A stretch of 58,465 bases of DNA from Diphasiastrum complanatum (lineage: Eukaryota > Streptophyta > Lycopodiopsida > Lycopodiales > Lycopodiaceae): contig MU833287.1 of NCBI GenBank assembly GCA_029204225.1, positions 1-58,465 on the forward strand, read 5' to 3'. The number at the start of each line of letters is the position of its first letter. Position 1 is the stretch's first letter. A program made the position numbers and the translations under genes. The notes beneath the pieces are model-generated. The model made no database searches. It saw only the letters and a program-made list of their open reading frames with translations, and was not told the origin of the DNA. Of this stretch, positions 22,562 to 34,981 are shown in pieces.

Positions 22562-22892
22562 AAAAGACATTGAACTTTTCCCATAGAGATTTATTGTTTT
22601 CATGAGAGAGTTAATTGGTAATCTTAATTTCCATAATGAAGTAAAAATCAAATGCCTAAGAATTATTGATAGTAGAAATGATGGAAGCCTTTATGACTCA
22701 CTCACATGAGTTGTCACAAGAATGGTGAATTATCCTCTTCTTTTTTTCTATAGATACCCTAAGAGACAATACTCTCCTCAATCCTTTTGTTCTCGCATGG
22801 TTGTTAGTAATGTGTTACCCTTTTGAGTCACCCTCTTTTATTGTAAAGTGCCTTAGATATTAATTCTAACTCTATCAAACCTAGCATAGATA
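22562..22892. other. Non-genic DNA
   Basis: AT-rich, with no motif recognised. Confidence 0.5.
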
Positions 22893-23493
<601 letters not shown>

Positions 23494-23507
23494 TTCTTTC
23501 CCCTTGA

Positions 23508-24212
23508 ACTACTTATGTCCTCATTGTAGGGTGTAGCAATTGGTACTGAGCAGCTCTTCGCCTGTCAAAAGGGTTAGTTCCACTAGGATAGGACTCTAAC
23601 TATGGTTAGTTGCTTTCTAACACAAACTAACACTAGCTCCACACTAACTCTACCACCAGACTAACACTAACCACACACACATCCTTGATAGAAGTGAAAG
23701 GAGGAAAGAGAAAGAGAATAGAGGGAGGTTACTCATTAGCTATTGCATGCATCTAATGGAAAATGATTAACTATCATAAACAATGAAATAACAAACATAA
23801 GAAAATGGAAACTTCAAGCCAAAGCATTGGACACAAGAGCAATAGCACATAAAAATGCTTGAGTACTCAAAATGGCAGAGTCTCCTCCTCTTAGCATGTG
23901 AAATGAAGTACCAAAGGTGTCTTTTTATCTTTGGGGAGGCCCTTGCCCCTTGGTTTCTATTGGCTACTTCAAGAAAGGGAGGATTAAATCATAACCCTTC
24001 AAAAGAAACACACATCAATCTATGGTGCACAAGGAAGCACACCCCACCTACCACCATTTTGACTTTGACTACTAATTAGAACTTAACAAAACTTATTTAA
24101 CTTAAACGTTGGGCCCATTTACATTATTCTAATTACATGGTGCAAGTCTAGTTTACTTAAAATACAGTAGTTTACAAGTGCTCATTGGGCTATGGGCTTA
24201 CGCACGTAGGAT
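23508..24212. other. Non-genic DNA between gypsy LTR copies A and B
   Basis: Contains an ACTAACACTA-rich simple stretch (about 23615-23680). No protein motif. Confidence 0.45.
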
Positions 24213-24748
24213 GCCACATGTAAGAGTCGCCTCCTCAAGATCATGCTTACAAGACAAAACAATAAAGACCACAATGTTGGAGAAACCACCCAACCAAGTA
24301 GAAGCAACCAATCAATCTCTAGAAGCTTTATCCCCAGGCCAAGAAATAGGAAGCATGAGAGTAGAGAGAGATCCTGGCAATGAATCAACCAAAAGATGGT
24401 GTAGTAGAGTGAGTTTGGCCTCCTCATATAGGCTCTAGAACCCCCTTGTGCATGTGGAAATGCAAGGTCCTAACTCCCCTATACATAGATTCACTATGCA
24501 TGGAGTTCCTATACATGGATTCTCTATACATAGACTGCTATTGATATTCTACACATGCATATACGGTCCCAAACCTTGTACTAACTGCAATTAGTGTGTC
24601 TGGGCCTCGCAAGGTTATTAATTACTTGTGGGTCACAACCAATATGATGTGGCATAACTAATAAACTTGATTCACTGGAGTACCGGTTATCCAAGTCTTG
24701 GACTATACCGAATCCTATATATAGGACGTGGACATGAGATTCTTTTTC
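24213..24748 (-). repeat. Gypsy LTR-like copy B
   Basis: Same block order as copies A and C. On the minus strand it is preceded by TGAGGACAAAACTAGATTAAGGGAAAAAG, close to the sequence before copy C (GAGGACAAAACTTGTTTAAGGGGGG), which acts as the polypurine tract. This makes it a 3' LTR or a solo LTR with attached internal end. Confidence 0.65.
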
Positions 24749-27019
24749 CCTTAATCTAGTTTTGTCCTCAAAACAGGAAAGAATTACAAGAAAAGTTCCT
24801 TTAACTTTTGATATTAACCTATAAAATCATTATCCTTAGTCTGACTTACTTATCAAACAAGTACTCATAGATATAGCTATTTTCAAGTCGTTTATCTCTA
24901 CCCTGTAATACAAACTTAGGTTTGAGAAGTACACAAAGTGATAAATTTTCTCATCTGAGTTTCACTCTCAATTAGTTAGTAACATCACCTTCATGTAAAA
25001 CACTTACATGAACATTGAATGAAATATCTAGCTAAAGAGATTAAAGTTAAAAAAAAATAATAATTACAGTCTGAAATTATCCAGAAACTCTGGCAGACAA
25101 TTCAAAAAGCTTCCAAGTACAAATATTCTTAGAATCCACAATTCTAAGATATAATAATTCATTCAACTAGAATCTCTAGGAGAATTACTAACATATAAAA
25201 TGATTCAAACTCAACTATGAGTATCCTGGATACTTCTCTTGAGTTAAATGCCCCTATTTCTAGCATTGAAGAGTATAGCAATTATTCATCTTAATAGATA
25301 TGTTTGTCTCCTATGATAACTGGATATCTAATTAAATAACTGTACTCAAGCATCTACAGACCATAATCTATAGAAGAATAGCATCCACTAGATTAAATAG
25401 ATTCTGCACAAATAAAATAACTTATCTTGTGAGAATATATGTGAGATCCATAGGGTCTCAAATAACACACTGGAGTTTTTAAAACGCTGATCTGAATTCA
25501 TAATAGATCAAGCATTAATCGTCGCACTTAAGTTTCATCACAATTCCTTATAATTTTCTAACAATAATTAAGTATATATTTATGATCCGTCAATTATAAA
25601 TCTTTAGATTCTTTTGATTCATCAATCATAACTCACTAGAATCCAAAATCATATCTAATCATTATTTCAAGAATATTCTCCAAATTGGACTCTTTAACAG
25701 ATTTGCGAGATATTCAAGTTCTATATGCCTTAGGTAATTAAAGACAGAAAGCATACCAAAATGATAATAACCACCATCTTCAACCACATAAAACTTTAGA
25801 TTACCGTCTGGAATCAAATCTAGACACCCAAAGTCATGCTGAATACAAATCCAGTTGTTATCCTCGGAATCATTATGATCTGCTATCCAATTGAGCTCTC
25901 TGGAATACAATCACTAATGATCCGAGTCTATTCCTTAACTAAAGTATACTCTATACCAAGGATACTGTATATCCAATGCACATAATTTTAACTGATGAAT
26001 CTTGATGATTCACTAATCATGTGTCTTACAAGCAATATAACTTAAAACTACTAGCCTCCGGTGAATCCATTTCACACTGATTGTTCTACCAATTAACTTC
26101 ATCCAAGAGTAACCAACTACTCAATTTAATTGCCAATGATTCAGAAATCTTAAATGTCTAGGTGCAGATCCCAATGATACTAGTATAACATCACATTTAG
26201 ATTCTTATCCAAACCATTCTCAAGTTAACCAATAAATCTTCCACAGAAAGATCCGCCAACTCTACACGTATATGTCTCAACATTGTTCATCAACGTGCAA
26301 AAAGTGGCTGGTGCATTTGTTAGACCGAACGGCATCACTCTGAACTCGTGCATTCCCCTATAGTGCATTTCCTAGTAATTAGAAATAGACAATACATTCA
26401 TACAACATTAATCGTGCACATATGTGAATAATCTCGCTATGACCTAGTACATAAACACATTCTTGGCAGATTCTCCCAAAATTCACATATGTTACTCACA
26501 TATCTCACGAAAATCTTGTAACTCAACTACAAAAGAATTTCTATTTCTCATAGTAAATAACATACCCAAGAAATCTTTGAGACAAATAACATATTCACTC
26601 TCACCAGTTTTCCAACCCAGTTTACCTCTAATAACAAAATTTCTTCCACTCAATCAACCCCTCCCTGACCTTTCAATCTACTACTTATAGATAATGATTC
26701 AAATTTCAAACCAATTCTAGTTCCAGAATGTTCACAAAATTCCTAGAGAATTTATCTTATTCAAAAATTTCCCATTAGGTATTTTACTCTGAATCTATCC
26801 GAAATTACTTCCAAAAAAATCTCATTCTATACCGCAACTGGTTCCCTTCCGAAACCTATGCAACAAGATCCTCAAATAGAATTTTATCCCATCACTTCAC
26901 CCCTCCTTTTTTAGAAATTACCAATTTCTATGAAAGCTAACTGGAAAGATGATATATGAAAATATCTAAATCCACAAAAAGTCAATAATAAGTGCATTTC
27001 ACAAAAAGATTTTGAAAGG
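24749..27019 (-). mobile_element. Ty3-gypsy interior relic with RT fragment
   Basis: The region next to copy B (24780-25000) is homologous to the chromodomain-end region next to copy C. At 26357-26270 the minus strand reads G-M-H-E-F-R-V-M-P-F-G-L-T-N-A-P-A-T-F, the unmistakable gypsy RT box. Sequence 25980-26280 has a second copy at 27900-28170. The rest is too decayed to translate; no intact frame remains. The length between LTR copies (about 2.3 kb) is far below a full gypsy interior, so large deletions have occurred. Confidence 0.75.
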
Positions 27020-27478
27020 ATTGCCAAGTGAAGATCTGTTGCATGTAACCAAAAGGACACTTGTGAAGCAAAACCCAACCAACAAGAAATGGCTAGTCAA
27101 TACCCTAACCACTTCACCTCAAGCCATGGTGATGAATACAAGAGAGGAGGGGATCATGGCTTCATAAATCTAATAATCCAATAGGGAGATGGGCGAGTTT
27201 TCATAGTATATATAATCTCCTTTGAGGAGAGAATATTCCTCTTAGGATCCCATGCAACCCAAATATAAGTTATTGACCTCCTATTCTTGAATTATAGTAG
27301 TCAACACCATGCAAGTGCTCCTATGTCCAATTATAGGTCTAGGCCCTCATAAATTATTAATTACATTACCGGCCAAGTCTGGAATAACGATGCATAACTA
27401 ATAACCTTATACATTGGAGTAACCGGCTATCCATGTCAGGAATTATTCTAAATCCCACATATCGGACATGGACATAAG
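27020..27478 (-). repeat. Gypsy LTR-like copy C
   Basis: Third copy of the block set, directly preceded on the minus strand by the polypurine tract AAGGGGGG (27484-27491) and the end of a gypsy polyprotein. It is therefore the 3' LTR of the copy lying at 27.5-28.5 kb. Confidence 0.7.
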
Positions 27479-27489
27479 ATTTTCCCCCC

Positions 27490-27729
27490 TTAAACAAGTT
27501 TTGTCCTCGTAATGGCAACTAGGGAAGATCCACTTTGTATACTTTTAACTCTTTTCCACGAATCATTATCCTCAATCTGACCAACCAACCTAATCAAGCA
27601 CTCAGAGATAGAACGATTTTTCAATTGTTTATCTCTGATTTTGAATACTATTTCAGATTCCAATGGTACATTGAGCGATAAGTCCTCCAAATGGGTAAAA
27701 TCCTCAATACATCCAATTGTCATCATCAT
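27490..27729 (-). pseudogene. Gypsy polyprotein C-terminus (chromodomain-like)
   Basis: The 79-codon minus frame includes I-R-D-K-Q-L-K-N-R-S-I-S-E-C-L-I-R-L-V-G-Q, followed by D-N-D-S-W-K-R-V. It resembles the chromodomain at the end of chromovirus integrases (R-x-x-x-x-x-Y-L-V-R-W-x-G and D-x-S-W-E). The conserved aromatic W of L-V-R-W is Leu here. It sits just before the polypurine tract and LTR, as expected. No start context; relic. Confidence 0.7.
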
Positions 27730-28560
27730 ATAAAATAAGTTTACATGATATACTGGATGACTAGTCGACTAATCTTGATGATCAATTTCAAAAGCTAACA
27801 AACCAATCCTTCAACTTTTACATTTACCCAGAATATTCTCAGTTGGCTGACCTAGATTCTTGGCTCATTCAATTGATCAAAAATTACTCATCATCTTAAG
27901 ATTCCACTCATGAATCTCGATGATTCACAAATCATGTGTCTTATAAGCAATATAGATCAAAATAAACAGTTCCTGGTGAATTTTCTTCACACTGCTTATT
28001 CAACCAATTAACTTTTAACCAGGAGTACTCAAGTCAATTGCAAATGATTCAGAAATCTCAAATGTCTAGGTGCCAAATTCATATATTCTGAAACTTATTC
28101 CAGAATAACACCACATTTAGATCCTCTTCTAAACCATCACTAAGTTAATGAATCACCCTTTCCACAGAAAGAGTCATTAACCTGCAAGTAATTGTTCTGA
28201 ACATTACTTGTTCATATGTCTATACACATTGACTAGTTTAAGTATACGATATAAACTCAGTACATAGGAAACACATAGTAGATCCACAAGATTAGTACGT
28301 ACTTAACCAACATATCCTACTATGTTCCTATACATAAACGTAGGCTATACTCTAGTAGATTCATCCATAATCTACATATGTTACATAACTCACTGAGGAT
28401 CTTGCAACTCAGCTACAAAAGAACTCTATTTCTCATGATAAATAACATATCTAGAAAATCTTTGAAGTGAATAATTCCACATCACAAGTTTTCCAACCAT
28501 CATACTTTTACTAAAAAAATTCCTGTAACCAATCAACCAACATCAGATCTTAGTATTCAA
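27730..28560 (-). mobile_element. Gypsy interior relic, second copy
   Basis: 27900-28200 repeats 25980-26280 (CTTGATGATTCAC..., GATTCAGAAATCT...AATGTCTAGGTG, CCACAGAAAGA) with about one change in five to six bases. No readable protein. Confidence 0.6.
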
Positions 28561-29205
28561 ACCAAGATTAGGCTGACTTATAGAGACATCTTTGGACATA
28601 AGGTTAAGATTAAAACATTATTCCCAACTGATCCAACCCATAACAAAGTGGTACTTGGCAAATCCGATCAGCGGAACCTTAATTTAATCTAGCTTTCACA
28701 TGACATGGCTTGGGGGCTAGATCCAGTTTTGATCTAGGTTTGATTGGGTGGTTTGGCTCCATAGTGTCTCCTGTTGTGTTCTCCTATCCTCATCTTAGGG
28801 GTATTCCCTACTGGTCTTTACAACAGTCTGCCAAAGAGATTAGATAAAGTGTGGTATTACTGCTGATTAGTTTCACTAATAAGTTCAGTTTAGAATTTTT
28901 AGAGTGATAGTGCAGTATGATATGTTGTTCCTCAGGCATCAAAGACAGTCGTCTTTTGATCAGAGTGAGTCAACCAGTGTGAATAAACAGTAGGAAAGTG
29001 TAATCAAATCACAACATGCATATATTTATGCTAGACACAGATGAAAGAATGTGTTGCTTCTATATTACACTTAAATCTTGAACAACACTGAAATGTTACA
29101 ACCAGAATGGAGGCGTAACTTGGATGCTAGATATCTATCGCTCTATTGGCGGAGCATCACGGAGAATGTGTGATGAAGATGTATTTATACACCCCATTCT
29201 TGTAA
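28561..29205. other. Non-genic DNA before the Helitron-like end
   Basis: No gene or motif recognised. GATCTAGGTTTGATTGGG-type phrases near 28710-28745 may be LTR-derived. Confidence 0.4.
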
Positions 29206-29335
29206 TCTATATTAATTAAAAGAGTAGCGTTTCACGGGCAGCTCACGCCGCCCACGTAACACGTCCATTTACTACATTTACTGCATGTCACGTCATCCAT
29301 TTACTACATGCATAGATGCAGCTCTTCTTTTGAGA
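29206..29335 (+). mobile_element. Candidate Helitron 5' terminus
   Basis: TCTATATTAATTAAAAG at 29206 fits the published plant Helitron 5' consensus TCTMTAYTAMYHNW at every position and is preceded by A, as Helitrons insert between A and T. A GC-rich stretch with CACGGGCAGC...GCCGCCCACG follows. No Rep/helicase protein and no sure CTRR 3' end with hairpin were found, so the element's extent is unknown and it would be non-autonomous. Confidence 0.5.
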
Positions 29336-29389
29336 TCCTCTTTCACACTCCTCTTTCGCCTCGTCGTCTTGGCTACTGTTTCTTCTGGC

Positions 29390-31020
29390 GCTACTCATGT
29401 TTCTTGATTTGAAGGTGTATCAAAAATTTTCCCATGCATCATATTCAAGGACTAACAGAGATCAAGAGGTCATCTAATCATTTGAACTTCTAACCTAAAT
29501 TCCACCATGAAGAGGTCAGTGGTCATTCACACATCCTGTAGTACTGTGAGTTGATAGGCAATGTTGATGACGTCTCAAAGTTGATCGTAAACAGTTCGGA
29601 GTTCAGACATTACTCTTTATTGTCAATCAAAAGGCGATTTAAGAGATAACTTTTCTGCTTAATAGGAAAATTGTTTCTGCTGGCACTCCTCATGTATCTT
29701 GATTTGAAGGTGGATCGCAAATTTTCTCATGCAGCGTATTCAGAGTAGCAGATATTATCTATACGTTCGAACTTCTAACCTGGATTCCACCATGAAGAGG
29801 TCAGTGGTCATTCACAATGTAAGTTATTCCTCATGTGCAACCAAATTTTGATATGTTGGTCGACATAAATTACTGGCCTTATTCCAGAAATGGCCAACAA
29901 TCAAAGGTGTTGTGTTCTTTTATGGTTGATTGCTAGGCCTCATATTCAACCTATATAACCATAGTTGCTCGCGTTCTGTTCCGGAACTTGACAAAAAAAC
30001 AATTTAAAAAAAAAAAACGTATTCTTTTACAAAGGAAAAAAGTGTGATATTGTCATATTGTTGTTCCTGCCATCAAATCCAGCATTCTCTACCTCACATT
30101 ATTCTCTACCTCACTCAGCTCTAATGCAAAGCAGAGTTATGGGACAAAAAGCTAGTTGGTTTCAGAGTATTGTCTGGAGTTTTTTACATTTTACTAGCTA
30201 CTGCGGCTACAGGAAGGTAATATCTAACTGCTGTTCGTTCAAACTCATCCCCATGTCATCTCAAAATCTGCAGCCAGTCGAGAAATTAAAAAATTAACAT
30301 ATTCTACAGCTGAGCTATGTGCACTAGTATATTATCCTTAAGCCTTAAGATGCAAGCACAACCTAGTTTGGCTCAATCACATAGGATCTTTTTCTGAAAA
30401 TTGTTGTCCTAAACTGTAGTGTCTATCGCACCCTTTGCCTAGATGATGTGATCATATTCAATCATCACTGACTTTAGACTTAAAAAATATCAAGCCTCTT
30501 TGAATTGTTTATAAACAAAAATTGTCAATGGAAAGGTGATTTAAGAGATAACTTTTCTGCTTAACAAGAAAATTTGCTCTTTGTGTACTGTGAGTTTATC
30601 AGAAATGTCAACACATGTGAATTGTAAGCATTTTAAACATTACTTTATATTAACTTAGATTTCAAATAAAAGGCCAAAAATTAATCAATTTGTCAATGAA
30701 AAGACATTTTTTAATATTTCTTTCTGCTTAAAAGGTAATATCCACCTGTGTTTGTTCAAACTCATCTCCATGTCGTCTCAAAATCTGCAGCCAGTTGAGG
30801 AATTAAAAAGTTAACAGATTCTGCAGCTGAGCTCTGTGCACCTATATTTTTTTTGAGCTTTAAGATGCAAGCACAACCTGGTTTGGCTCAATCACATAGG
30901 ATCTTTTTCTTGTTGTCCTAAACTGTAGCGTCTATTGCACCCTTTGCCTAGATGATGTGATCATATCCAATCATCACTGACTTTAGACTTAAAAAATATC
31001 AAACCTCTTTGCATTATTTA
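29390..31020. repeat. Layered tandem duplications
   Basis: Two sets are visible. The block 29395-29545 recurs at 29688-29820 (CTTGATTTGAAGGTG..., CCACCATGAAGAGGTCAGTG). The block about 30218-30520 recurs at about 30737-31020 (CAAAATCTGCAGCCAGT..., CCTTTGCCTAGATGATGTGA). A third phrase, GATTTAAGAGATAACTTTTC, occurs at 29636 and 30538. No protein is coded. The region may be the interior of the Helitron-like element. Confidence 0.8.
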
Positions 31021-31219
31021 TATGAAAATGTGTTCCAAACTTTGGAGCAGTTTGTAAAATTACAAAATAAGGTCAACTTTTCCAAGGTATCGAGGCATGT
31101 TTTTGAAGTAGACATTGAAATGGTTTGCATTGACGAGTGTTGTCGATGAACCTATCATCAATGGATCAAGCGCGCACTCACCAATCCCTAGCCTATTAGG
31201 AGGCTGAGACATTTTACGT
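31021..31219. other. Non-genic DNA, end of duplicated region
   Basis: Holds CCTAGCCTATTAGGAGGCT (short stem) near 31188 and TCTAGT at 31210. Considered as a Helitron 3' end but not convincing. Confidence 0.3.
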
Positions 31220-31467
31220 CTAGTGATAAGTCATGAATTTGACACAGCTCAAGTTGTCACACAAAATGGTGGTAGCATTAAACTGAGTGTGATGTAGGTC
31301 GTGAAGTAATAACCTGATCCAACAGCTTCTTTTGAAGCTTGACATGTTGCGATGTACTCTGTCTCTATCAAAGAAAGTGCAATTGATTTCTGCTTCCTTG
31401 AGTTCCACAAAATTGGTCCCCATGCCAGATAGAAACAGAACTCGGAGGTAGATTTTATGGTAGAGAC
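31220..31467 (-). pseudogene. Copia RNase H fragment joined to a broken LTR
   Basis: Minus strand reads I-K-S-T-S-E-F-C-F-Y-L-A-W-G-P-I-L-W-N-S-R-K-Q-K-S-I-A-L-S, then E-T-E-Y-I-A-T-C-Q-A-S-K-E-A-V, and in a shifted frame T-T-I-L-C-D-N-L-S-C-V. This is copia RNase H. It closely resembles the RNase H of the next element (31.6-32.0 kb) but is a separate copy, starting abruptly at the LTR fragment. Confidence 0.8.
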
Positions 31468-31563
31468 TTGTGGAAAAACATGGAAAATTCCACAGAACTG
31501 GACAAACAATGGATGAAGATTAAAACCGATTAGTCGATTGGTAAGAAGGAGAATAATCCAACA
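31468..31563 (-). repeat. Truncated 3' LTR
   Basis: Matches 36809-36904 with a handful of differences, then stops; the rest of the LTR is replaced by a foreign RNase H fragment. On the minus strand the polypurine tract TTTAAGGGGGGA (31564-31575) directly precedes it. Confidence 0.85.
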
Positions 31564-31599
31564 TCCCCCCTTAAATCCTTGAATGCCTTGACCTTCAAA

Positions 31600-32409
31600 C
31601 TTAGTTACACACAGAATCTTCTGTGTGTATCCAAACTTAATGCTTTGGTAAAAATATCAGTTGTCATATATTGCATTCTATAGTACTGCAATCTGATCTC
31701 TTTGTTGAGAACTTTGTTTATGACGAAATGATACTTCAGTTCAATGTGCTTACTCCTGGAATGAAATCTAGGGTTGGTTGATAAAGCGATGGCACTTTCA
31801 TTATCACAAAATAATGTCATCGGTGCATATTGATTCAGACCGAAGTTTGAGAGTAAATTCCTCAACCAAATTGCTTCCTTTGTAGCTTGAGAGGTTGCGA
31901 TATACTCTGATTATGTGGAAGATAGAGCTATCGAAGATCGCTTCCGACTATTCCAGGAAATTGGACCATTGTTGAGGAAGAATGTAAATTCGGAAGTAGA
32001 TTTATGAGTGTACATCTCCTGCCCAACTTGCAACTGTGTAACCACTGAGGAAATTGAGTTTGTCATTGCCGACTGCTCCGTAACAAATGCAAAAGTCCAT
32101 AGTAGCTCGAAGATATCTCATGACTCTGATAAGAGCCTTCCAATGTGTTATACCAAGATTAGCCATAAACTGACTGAGAGAGATGACTACAAAAGCTATG
32201 TCTGGCCTGGTACAGATCATGGCGTACATGAGAGATTCTATAATAGAAGGATACTCACACATTTGTTGCTTCTCGTGAATTGTTTGGGGACACTGGTCCT
32301 TTGACAATGTGAGTCTTGGTTCCATTGGCGAGAGAGCTAACTTGCAATTGATTAGATTATATCTGACTAAAATGTTGTAGATGTATCTTTGTTGTGTAAT
32401 GTAGACCAA
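31600..32409 (-). pseudogene. Copia RNase H and end of RT
   Basis: The frame 32409-32002 holds the region after the RT active site: Y-P-S-I-I-E-S-L-M-Y-A, T-R-P-D-I-A-F-V-V and H-W-K-A-L-I-R-V-M-R-Y-L. The frame 31990-31605 has R-K-S-T-S-E-F-like sequence, W-N-S-R-K, a stop within the S-S-T-E-A-E-Y motif (read S-T-stop-S-E-Y), F-C-D-N-E-S-A-I, R-S-K-H-I-E-L-K-Y-H-F and the closing D-I-F-T-K-A-L. One stop and one frame change. Confidence 0.88.
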
Positions 32410-33086
32410 CTTCTATTTTCTGTCTCTCTGGATTTGTATACCAAGGCATAAATGAGCTTCGCCCAGATCGTCATGTCGAATTCGAAAGATAGCATTGTCT
32501 TAGATTCTTTTATCATATTGGTACTGTTGCTAAAAAGCAATATATCATCCACATATAAAGTGATAATGATAAAAGACTGATGCACTGCTTTGAAGTAAAC
32601 ATTTGAATCTGAAGAGCTAGGTGTGTAGCCATGATCAATAAGAAAAGTATTGATCCTTTGAAACCATGCTCGGGCAGATTGCTTCAAGCCATAAAGTGCC
32701 TTATGGAGTTTGCACACATGATTGCGTTTACCCTCGATAATATAACCTTCGGGTTGCACCATGTAAATGTCTTCTTCGATAACTCCATTGAGATATGTGG
32801 TCTGTACATCCATTTGATGTATTTCCAAATCTACTGCAGCGGCAAATGATAGCAAAAGTCGAATAGAAGAATGCTTGACTACTAGACTGAAAGTTTCAGT
32901 ATAATCGACATTGTATACCTGAGAAAATCCTCTGGCAACAAGTCGTGCTTTTCCTTTGTTGATGCTCACATCTACGTTGTACTTGACTTTGAAAATCCAT
33001 TTGCAATTAACTACATTTCTGCTAGCAGGTAATTCGACAATCGTCCATGTTTGGTTCTTGATAAGAGATGAATACTCTTTATCCAT
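32367..33086 (-). pseudogene. Copia reverse transcriptase
   Basis: 239-codon frame with N-C-K-W-I-F-K-V-K-Y, K-A-R-L-V-A-R-G-F, Q-M-D-V-Q-T-T-Y-L-N-G, Y-G-L-K-Q-S-A-R-A-W-F and the catalytic L-Y-V-D-D-I-L-L-F. A frameshift after F-E-F-D-M-T cuts off the M-x-D-L-G motif; the frame 32409-32002 continues. The catalytic Asp pair is kept. Confidence 0.92.
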
Positions 33087-33394
33087 AGCTTCTTTTCAGA
33101 GATTGGAATCAGGCTGATTGAGTGCCTCTTCAACAAACGTCGATGCCTGATCGAGATACGCTAGAGACTCGTTGATATACCAGTTGGGTGGTCTGTTGGT
33201 TCTTGAAGATCTTCTGGGTAATAGAGAAAGTTGATCGTTTCTATCATACTATAGTTGCTGAACTGCAACATCATCATCTTCTGATTCACCGTTGATTCGT
33301 TGTTCGTCGGAAGCAGAAGATCTTGGACCTTCAATGGGAATAGTCGCCTGCAGAACTGGAAAGTTCAAAGCATCAGGAGAATCTGACAGGTCGG

Positions 33395-34353
33395 CTACAT
33401 GGGGACTGCCCTTTTCTTTGAGGTCTGGAAATTGATCTTTGATGAAGATGACATTCTGGCTAGTGAATATCTTCGACTCGATGGGATCGAACAACTTGTA
33501 GGCTTGATCTGAAGCAGTGTAGCTGATGAAAACACATTTGATACTCTGGAAGTCGAGCTTCTTCCTGAAATCACGAGGTATCTGCGCAAAAGCAGTACAT
33601 CCAAAAAGTCATAAGTTTGATAAAGAAGGTTTGGTACCTGTCCAAACTTCAAATGGAGGCCTTTAGTAGGATATCTGTTATGAATATAGGTTGTTGTTGA
33701 AATAGCTTCAGCCCAGAAGGACTTCGGAAGTGGCGCATGTGATAATATGCACTTTGCCAATTCGACTAAGGTTCTGTTCTTTCTCTCAACAAGACCATTT
33801 GACTGAGGTGAATAGGAGGTGATATATTGTTGCTCAATGTCGTTGTTGAAGCAGTACTCCTTGAATTTGTTGGAGATGTATTCTCTCCCATTATCTGACC
33901 TCAACGCTTTGATTCGTTTGCTAGTTTGATTCTTAGCATGCTCTTTGAATTGTATGAATTTGATGAAAGCCTCTAATTTCTGTTTAATAAAATAAACAGC
34001 TGTTCTTCTGAAAAATTTGTCAATAAGGTAATGAAATACTTTGCACCTAGCAAAGAAGGAGTTTGCATAGGTCCACATATATCTGCGTGAACAACATCTA
34101 GCAGACCTTTTGCCGCATGTATATGGTCTGATCTAAAAGGAATCCTAGCTTGCTTTCCAATAATGCAGCTATGACCAACAGGGAGATCGACCTTACCAGA
34201 AGGATAGTCGAGATCAAAAACCACTGATTGTCTGGACATGTTCAAAATAGATGCATGATTCACGTGTCCTAAGTGATGATGCCAAAATAATGCTTTATTG
34301 ACTAGAACAGAGGTTTTCAAGGCTTGACTAGACTCAGAATAATAGTGTGCCAA
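33395..34353 (-). pseudogene. Copia integrase, frameshifted
   Basis: 34353-33973 carries the zinc-binding half (W-H-H-H-L-G-H-V-N-H-A-S-I) and the first core motif with catalytic Asp (V-V-H-A-D-I-C-G-P-M). 34078-33395 has L-R-S-D-N-G-R-E-Y and N-G-L-V-E-R-K-N-R-T-L, so all three acidic residues are kept, but in different frames. The S-C-I-I-G-K-Q motif lacks the first Cys of the HHCC finger. The downstream part (33494-33249) is the hydrophilic linker. Confidence 0.9.
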
Positions 34354-34541
34354 TCTATATAGGTAACCATGCCTTTTGTCGAGTGCAAGAATCTTATTAC
34401 TCTATCAATAATTTTGCATTGATCAGATTCAAACTCTACCTTATGACATAAATATGTAATTCTACTCATTGATAACAGATTTGTACAAAGTTTAGGAACA
34501 TATAAGACCTTTGATAGTAATTTGAATTGATCATGCTGGAA

Positions 34542-34981
34542 TCACAATCTTACAGTACCTTCACCTTCAATAGTGTGAGTACTATTGTCACCAAGATGAA
34601 CAAATTTCTTCGTGTTGTAAGGAGTGTAGGAGTTGAAGATCTCACGTTGATTGGTCATACGTTGAGTTGCTCCAGAATCCAGAAACCATGAATCATCAAA
34701 AAATGCGCTTTGATTTTTTACCATAAATGCGTCTTCATCCACTTCGACCTGGGGAGATGATGAGATTGTGTTTGCTTGTTAATCAGGTTGCTTGGCTGTG
34801 TTCTTCGCTTGGAGAATTCGACAATCCTTGATCTCATGGTTATTGCGCTTGCAATACTTGCAAAACGTCTTCTTCTTCGACTGTGGATTTGATGATTGTT
34901 CTTGACCTTGAGTCGGCTTCTGATTCGTTGCAGCCTTCTTGGAGCCTTTCTACTTCTGTCGCTTAGAGCCTTTGTTGACAT
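34542..34981 (-). pseudogene. Copia nucleocapsid knuckle and protease
   Basis: 34742-34542 has the protease motif W-F-L-D-S-G-A-T-Q-R-M with intact D-S-G, and H-L-G-D-N-S-T. Just upstream, in another frame, is the knuckle F-C-K-Y-C-K-R-N-N-H-E-I-K-D-C (about 34868-34824). It differs in frame from gag, so it is broken. Confidence 0.85.

Noticed and set aside
29957-30000. CATAGTTGCTCGCGTTCTG as a third hAT-type end
   Set aside because: Only the first ten bases agree with the family; no palindrome, right end or TSD found.
31165-31215. Helitron 3' end (CTAG after a GCGCAC or a short hairpin)
   Set aside because: Two candidates were tried (CTAG at about 31190 and at 31211). The first is not followed by T, and neither has a strong hairpin at the right distance.
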